Assembly: GCF_000745015.1 (NCBI RefSeq)
Contig: NZ_JQNA01000002.1
Coordinates: 6,262,001-6,326,000, forward strand
Origin: Burkholderia sp. 9120
Lineage (GTDB): Bacteria > Pseudomonadota > Gammaproteobacteria > Burkholderiales > Burkholderiaceae
Reading direction: 5' to 3'
DNA length: 64,000 nt
Shown in pieces: positions 59,502 to 64,000 of this stretch; the first letter of the stretch is position 1, and each line of letters opens with the position of its first letter. Under the pieces are notes generated by a model. That model had not been told where the DNA came from, searched no databases, and saw nothing but the letters and a program-made list of their open reading frames with translations. A program made the translations under genes and the position numbers.

Positions 59502-60119
59502 ATGACAGATGTTCCTGAGAAAAATAATGCGCACCACGAAGTGACGCATTCAGCCGGGTTGTCGTCGTCAGCTTCGTTGTCGAAATCGTTTCCAACGTCA
59601 TTTTCCGCGTCACGCAGAGCGTGGGTGCTCGGTGCCTGCGCCGGCGCCGTGGCGCTCGCGTTTGCCGGCGCCGGCCGCTCGCTCTCGTGGATCGCCCCCG
59701 CTTTCGCCGATGCGCCCGCGGGCGGCGGCCTCGACGCTTTCGTCGCGCTCTCGCAGCGCCTCACTGCCCACACGAGCTTCGACCCGATTCTCAGCAAGCG
59801 TTACTACGACGCCCTCGCTAAATCCGACAGCCAGTTCACCCAGAACGTCGCCGCGCTCAATACGTGGCTGCAAGGCCATGGCGGTGTGCCGTCCGATACG
59901 GTCACGCAGGCCTTGCAGGCCGAGCAACCGGCGCTCGCGAAAACCGTGGGCGCGATCATGCGCGCGTGGTATCTGGGCCTGGTCGGCGAGATGCCGCATG
60001 TGGACGTGATCGCCTATGAAAAAGCGCTGATGTTCGAGCCCGTGAAAGACGTGCTGACCATTCCGTCGTATTGCCGCGACGTGCCGTTCTACTGGACGCA
60101 GAAACCGGTCAGCGCCTGA
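59502..60119 (+). CDS. FAD-dependent sugar dehydrogenase small subunit (Tat-exported)
   Basis: A 205-residue protein with a twin-arginine signal (SRRAWVLGACAGAVALAFAGAG from residue 37; probable cleavage near AFADA). The mature part (FVALSQRLTAHTSFDPILSKRYYDAL, then AIMRAWYLGLVGEM and DVLTIPSYCRDVPFYW) matches the small or gamma subunit of FAD-GDH, sorbitol and gluconate dehydrogenases. Such subunits act as chaperones and carry the catalytic subunit through the Tat pathway. It is the first gene of a three-gene operon, 39 bases ahead of the flavoprotein gene. Confidence 0.88.
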   Translation: MTDVPEKNNAHHEVTHSAGLSSSASLSKSFPTSFSASRRAWVLGACAGAVALAFAGAGRSLSWIAPAFADAPAGGGLDAFVALSQRLTAHTSFDPILSKRYYDALAKSDSQFTQNVAALNTWLQGHGGVPSDTVTQALQAEQPALAKTVGAIMRAWYLGLVGEMPHVDVIAYEKALMFEPVKDVLTIPSYCRDVPFYWTQKPVSA

Positions 60120-60158
60120 CGCAACGACGTTCCCCGGTCGATATAAAAGAGGGCAACA

Positions 60159-61760
60159 ATGGCAAACTCAACTTCCGCCGACATCGTCGTAGTCGGTTCG
60201 GGCGTGGCGGGTGGACTGGTCGCGCATCAGATGGCGCTGGCCGGTGCCTCGGTGATCCTGCTCGAAGCCGGGCCGCGCATTCCGCGCTGGCAGATCGTCG
60301 AGAACTTCCGCAACTCGCCGGCCAAGTCCGACTTCGCGACGCCGTATCCGTCCACGCCCTACGCGCCGCATCCCGAGTACGCGCCGGCCAACAATTATCT
60401 GATCCAGAAGGGCGACTATCCGTACAACTCGCAGTACGTGCGGCTGGTGGGCGGCACCACCTGGCACTGGGCGGCGGCCGCGTGGCGCCTGCTGCCGTCG
60501 GACTTCCAGTTGCACAAGCTGTACGGCGTGGGGCGCGACTGGCCGTATCCGTACGAAACGCTCGAACCGTGGTATTCCGCGGCGGAAGCGCAGTTGGGCG
60601 TGTCGGGCCCGGATAACTCGATCGATCTCGGCTCGCCGCGTTCGAAGCCTTACCCGATGAGCGCACTACCGCTGTCGTACATGGATCAACGGTTTAGCGA
60701 CGTGCTGAATGCGCAGGGCTTCAAGGTGGTGCCCGAGCCGGTGGCGCGCAACAGCCGTCCGTACGACGCGCGACCCACCTGCTGCGGCAACAACAATTGC
60801 ATGCCGATCTGCCCGATCGCCGCGATGTACAACGGCGTGGTACACGCGGAAAAGGCCGAGCAGGCCGGCGCGAAACTGATTCCCGAGGCGGTGGTGTACC
60901 GCGTCGAAGCGGACAACAAAGGGCTCATCACGGCGGTCCACTACAAGGACCCGAACGGCAACAGCACACGCGTGACCGGCAAGCTGTTCGTGCTCGCCGC
61001 CAACGGCATTGAAACGCCGAAGCTGATGCTGATGTCGACCTCCGACAAATTCCCGCACGGCGTGGGCAACAGTTCCGACCAGGTGGGCCGCAACCTGATG
61101 GATCATCCGGGCACGGGCGTGACCTTTCTCGCCAATGAACCGTTGTGGCCCGGACGCGGGCCGATGGAAATGACCTCGATCGTCAACTTCCGCGACGGCG
61201 CGTTCCGCTCCGATTACGCGGCCAAGAAGCTGCATCTGTCGAACGGCGTGCCGACCATGAGCGTGACCGCCGATCTGCTGGGCAAAGGCCTCACCGGCGC
61301 CGAGCTCGACCGGCAGATTCGCGACCGCGCGGCGCGCACGCTGAACATCAACAGCTTTCACGAGCATCTGGCCGAGCCGCAGAACCGGGTGGTGCCGTCG
61401 GCGGATCACAAGGACGCGCTCGGCATTCCGCAGCCGGAGATCTACTACTCGATCAACGACTACGTGAAGAAAAGCGCGGCCAATACGCATGAACTCTACG
61501 CGCAGATCGCCAACCTGTTCGGCGGCGCCGAGGTCTCGTTCGACGACACCTTCGCCCCCAACAATCACATCATGGGCACCACGATCATGGGCAGCGACCC
61601 GGCGGATTCGGTCGTCGATGCGGATTGCCGCACGCACGATCACTCCAATCTGTTCATCGCCAGCAGCGGCGTGATGCCCACCGCGGCCTCGGTAAATTGC
61701 ACGCTGACGATCGCAGCCTTGTCGCTGAAACTGGCCGACAAGCTCAAGCGTGAAATCTGA
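60159..61760 (+). CDS. GMC-family FAD-dependent sugar dehydrogenase, catalytic subunit
   Basis: A 533-residue periplasmic flavoprotein. The N-terminal FAD motif is VVVGSGVAGGLVAHQMALAGASVILLEAGP. The cysteine motif CCGNNNC plus CP (Cys208, 209, 214, 218) is the iron-sulfur ligand set of FAD-glucose-dehydrogenase-type enzymes. The C-terminal active-site region is NNHIMGTTIMG and ASVNCTLTIAAL. As I recall the Burkholderia cepacia FAD-GDH alpha subunit, similarity is strong throughout. It lacks its own signal peptide, consistent with piggyback Tat export by the small subunit. Exact sugar (glucose, gluconate, sorbitol or other) is not determined. Confidence 0.9.
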   Translation: MANSTSADIVVVGSGVAGGLVAHQMALAGASVILLEAGPRIPRWQIVENFRNSPAKSDFATPYPSTPYAPHPEYAPANNYLIQKGDYPYNSQYVRLVGGTTWHWAAAAWRLLPSDFQLHKLYGVGRDWPYPYETLEPWYSAAEAQLGVSGPDNSIDLGSPRSKPYPMSALPLSYMDQRFSDVLNAQGFKVVPEPVARNSRPYDARPTCCGNNNCMPICPIAAMYNGVVHAEKAEQAGAKLIPEAVVYRVEADNKGLITAVHYKDPNGNSTRVTGKLFVLAANGIETPKLMLMSTSDKFPHGVGNSSDQVGRNLMDHPGTGVTFLANEPLWPGRGPMEMTSIVNFRDGAFRSDYAAKKLHLSNGVPTMSVTADLLGKGLTGAELDRQIRDRAARTLNINSFHEHLAEPQNRVVPSADHKDALGIPQPEIYYSINDYVKKSAANTHELYAQIANLFGGAEVSFDDTFAPNNHIMGTTIMGSDPADSVVDADCRTHDHSNLFIASSGVMPTAASVNCTLTIAALSLKLADKLKREI

Positions 61761-61780
61761 GCCCTGAACGGAGCGCCACC

Positions 61781-63229
61781 ATGACGAAGAACTTCTCTCG
61801 CGGGCAGCCGGCTCAGGCGCTCGTTCAGCACAAGCGGCGGCGTTTCCGGGTCGCGACGCTGGCGGCGGCGTTCTCGCTGTTCGCGCTGTATGTGGCGTGG
61901 TACGAAGCGCATGGGCCCAACGCGCGGCATAACGACGAATTGCCGATCATGCAGGCGCATGCTGACGACGCGTCGCAAGCGCCCGGTGGTGCGGCCAACG
62001 GTGTGGCCAACAGCGCGCCCACGCCCGCCGCCGCAGCCGGTAGCAGCGATCTGGTGAAACGCGGCGAATACCTCGCGCGCGCCGGCGATTGCGTCGCGTG
62101 TCACACGGCGGACAAAGCCCGTCCGTTTGCGGGCGGCCTGCCGATCAACACGCCGTTCGGCACCATCGTGACGCCCAACATCACGCCCGATCCGGACACC
62201 GGCATCGGCCAATTGAGCGACGCCGATTTTCTGCGCGCGATGCATGAAGGTATCGGCAAGAGCGGCGAGCGGCTTTATCCCGCGTTCCCTTATGCGGAAT
62301 ACACCAAGGTCACCGATCAGGACGTGCTGGCGATTCGCGCGTATCTGAACACGCTCACGCCGATCCACTATGCGCCGCCGAGCAACAGCCTGAAATTCCC
62401 CTTCAACCAGCGCTGGTTGATGGTGTTCTGGAACATGTTCAATTTCACCGAGGGGCGTTTCGTCCCCGATCCGAAGCAAAGCGCCGAGTGGAATCGCGGC
62501 GCGTATCTGGTGGAAGGTCTCGCGCATTGCGAGGAGTGCCATACGCCGCGTAATTTCACCCAGGGTTTGAAGACGAGTTCGCGCTTCTCCGGCGCGCTGC
62601 AGGCCGGCTGGCATGCGTACAACATCACGCCGGACAAGAACAGCGGCGTGGGCAACTGGAGCGACGACGAGCTCGTTTCGTATCTGTCGACCGGCGCGGC
62701 GCCGGGACGCGCCAACGCGGCCGGCCCGATGGCCGAAGTGGTGACCGACAGCACGCAATATCTGACGCGTGAAGACCTCGGGTCGATCGTCGCGTATTTG
62801 CACTCCGTGCCGCCGATCAGCGGCGGCGAAGCGCGTCCGCGCGACCAGTGGGGCAATCCCGCCAACGACGTCACGGCAATGCGCGGCACCACCGTCAACG
62901 CGGTGAACGGCGCGCAGCTGTTCGTGGCCAATTGCGCGACCTGTCATAGCTGGACGGGCCAAGGCGTGGGCGCGAGCGCGCCGGGGGCGTATCCGTCGCT
63001 GATCCATAACTCGGCGGTCGGCGCGAGCGACGCCAACAATCTGGCGATGGTGATCCTGCACGGCGTCAGACGGACGACGAAGCAGGCGGACGTGCTGATG
63101 CCCGCCTTCGGCACCGAACTCACCGACGATCAGGTCGCCGCCATCACCAACTATGTGACCAAACAGTTCGGCAATCCTCAGTCGACAGTGACCGTCGATC
63201 AGGTCGCCAAGCTGCGCACTCAGCAATAG
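61781..63229 (+). CDS. Tri-haem cytochrome c subunit of sugar dehydrogenase
   Basis: A 482-residue membrane-anchored cytochrome c. A hydrophobic signal/anchor (about 23-40) is followed by three haem sites: CVACH (104-108), CEECH (250-254) and CATCH (385-389), each with downstream Met candidates. It passes electrons from the FAD/iron-sulfur subunit to ubiquinone or oxidase. It ends at a strong hairpin. The order small subunit, flavoprotein, cytochrome is the standard one for this enzyme class. Confidence 0.92.
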   Translation: MTKNFSRGQPAQALVQHKRRRFRVATLAAAFSLFALYVAWYEAHGPNARHNDELPIMQAHADDASQAPGGAANGVANSAPTPAAAAGSSDLVKRGEYLARAGDCVACHTADKARPFAGGLPINTPFGTIVTPNITPDPDTGIGQLSDADFLRAMHEGIGKSGERLYPAFPYAEYTKVTDQDVLAIRAYLNTLTPIHYAPPSNSLKFPFNQRWLMVFWNMFNFTEGRFVPDPKQSAEWNRGAYLVEGLAHCEECHTPRNFTQGLKTSSRFSGALQAGWHAYNITPDKNSGVGNWSDDELVSYLSTGAAPGRANAAGPMAEVVTDSTQYLTREDLGSIVAYLHSVPPISGGEARPRDQWGNPANDVTAMRGTTVNAVNGAQLFVANCATCHSWTGQGVGASAPGAYPSLIHNSAVGASDANNLAMVILHGVRRTTKQADVLMPAFGTELTDDQVAAITNYVTKQFGNPQSTVTVDQVAKLRTQQ

Positions 63230-63242
63230 CGGCCGCGCGGAG

Positions 63243-63282
63243 CGCGTGTTTCCGGAGAGGGCTTCCGGAAACACGCGGTTTT
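63243..63282 (+). terminator. Intrinsic terminator after the sugar dehydrogenase operon
   Basis: CGCGTGTTTCCGGA, a 7-base loop, TCCGGAAACACGCG is a perfect 14-bp stem followed by GTTTTC. The T run is short but the stem is strong. Confidence 0.8.
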
Positions 63283-63374
63283 CGCGTCGATTTGCATCAA
63301 TTTCGCCGTTCGGCGCGCCGGGATACGATGGGCAACGCGCATACGTCGCGTATCTGTCGCATTATCATGGGCCC

Positions 63375-64000
63375 ATGGCTTCCGTACTCGTCAATCCCGT
63401 TCAGCATCATTCGGCCAATGCGAGCGGCCGCGATTTCGTGGTCGGCGATCTGCATGGCTGCGTCGATGCATTGCGCTATCTGCTGCGCACCATCGCGTTC
63501 GATCCCGCGCGCGACCGGCTGTTCTCGGTCGGCGATCTGGTGGATCGCGGCGAGCATTCCGAACAGGCGCTCGCGCTACTCGACAAGGCGTGGTTTTTCC
63601 CCGTGCTCGGCAATCACGAAGACACGTTGTGCGGTGTTGCGGACGGTCGTATGCGGCGTCAGTGGTGGTATGGCATTGGCGGCGCGTGGGCGGCGGATTT
63701 GCCCGACGAACGCTTGCAGCACTATGCGGAGCAATTGCGGACGTTGCCGCTCGTGCGGGTGGTGGGCAGCGGCAAGGAGCGCTTCAATATTCTGCATGCC
63801 GAATTCTTCGGCTCGGACGCTGAACTCGATGCAGGGAATTTTTCCGCCGACACCCGTCAGCATTTGCTGTGGGGTCGTGGCCTCGCTTTGGGCAATAGCG
63901 ATCCCGGCCGTCAACGCGGTCTTTCGCTGACGTATTGCGGCCACACGCCGATGCGCGATATTCAGCAGATTGGCTCGCAGGTGTTCATCGACACCGGCGC
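63375..64000 (+). CDS. Serine/threonine-type metallophosphatase (PrpA/PrpB-like), cut by window end
   Basis: Reading from ATG 63375 gives at least 208 residues with no stop before the window ends. The metallophosphoesterase motifs are in order: GDLHGC (24-29), GDLVDRG (53-59), GNHE (79-82), then LHAEFF and, near the end, CGHTP. This is the layout of phage-lambda-type and PrpA/PrpB protein phosphatases, which remove phosphate from proteins using two metal ions. An overlapping complete frame at 63292-63930 encodes Arg/Ser-rich sequence without motifs and is rejected. A missing C-terminal part would be about 20-40 residues. Confidence 0.88.
   Translation, partial: MASVLVNPVQHHSANASGRDFVVGDLHGCVDALRYLLRTIAFDPARDRLFSVGDLVDRGEHSEQALALLDKAWFFPVLGNHEDTLCGVADGRMRRQWWYGIGGAWAADLPDERLQHYAEQLRTLPLVRVVGSGKERFNILHAEFFGSDAELDAGNFSADTRQHLLWGRGLALGNSDPGRQRGLSLTYCGHTPMRDIQQIGSQVFIDTG

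Noticed and set aside
63292..63930. 212-residue complete frame at the right end
   Set aside because: It lies in another frame over the metallophosphatase, whose GDLHG, GDLVDRG and GNHE motifs are decisive.

Overview
The window is GC-rich chromosomal DNA from a Burkholderiaceae bacterium, most likely Paraburkholderia or Burkholderia. This rests on gene order and protein character: the sdh-gltA, leuCDB-asd-fimV-truA-trpF-trpB-trpA-accD-folC-dedD-cvpA-purF-metZ backbone is typical of that family. Very long antisense ORFs, a normal by-product of GC-rich coding DNA, cover most genes and were discarded. I saw no rRNA, tRNA, CRISPR array, integrase or insertion sequence.

Layout. 1-6573: the 5' end of mdh (minus strand), a GntR/UTRA regulator with a perfect 18-bp palindrome upstream, then sdhCDAB-sdhE-gltA, closed by a strong intrinsic terminator. 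6574-10026: a visibly AT-richer accessory insert with three secreted-protein genes. Two are tandem paralogues of no family I recognise. The third carries an N-terminal ADP-ribosyltransferase domain of the cholera/heat-labile enterotoxin A-chain type, followed by an A1/A2-like cysteine loop and a long cysteine-rich tail of three repeated four-cysteine modules. This looks like an undescribed AB-type toxin locus and is the main discovery candidate. 10027-12525: an AraC regulator divergent from a DUF1479 (YbiU-like) gene.

12700-32172: amino-acid, purine and fatty-acid biosynthesis: leuC, an entericidin-like lipoprotein, leuD, leuB, a candidate Thr/Ile-rich leader peptide before asd, fimV, truA, trpF, trpB, an orphan DNA methyltransferase, trpA, accD, folC, a SPOR protein, cvpA, purF and metZ. 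32231-39421: smaller units: an AraC regulator, an FKBP isomerase, a degenerate histidine-kinase-like protein, a CBS/CorC membrane protein, a TauE/SafE permease, an M19 dipeptidase with an internal Tat motif, and a TetR/SnoaL-like divergent pair.

39537-58110: seven minus-strand genes, transcribed glgE, treS-maltokinase, glgB, glgX, treZ, malQ, treY. Together they can turn trehalose into maltose-1-phosphate, polymerise and branch it into alpha-glucan, debranch and remodel the glucan, and convert it back to trehalose. 58560-63229: a DUF1345 membrane protein and a three-subunit FAD-dependent sugar dehydrogenase (Tat-exported small subunit, GMC flavoprotein with an iron-sulfur cysteine motif, tri-haem cytochrome c). 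The window ends inside a serine/threonine-type metallophosphatase gene that has no stop within it.
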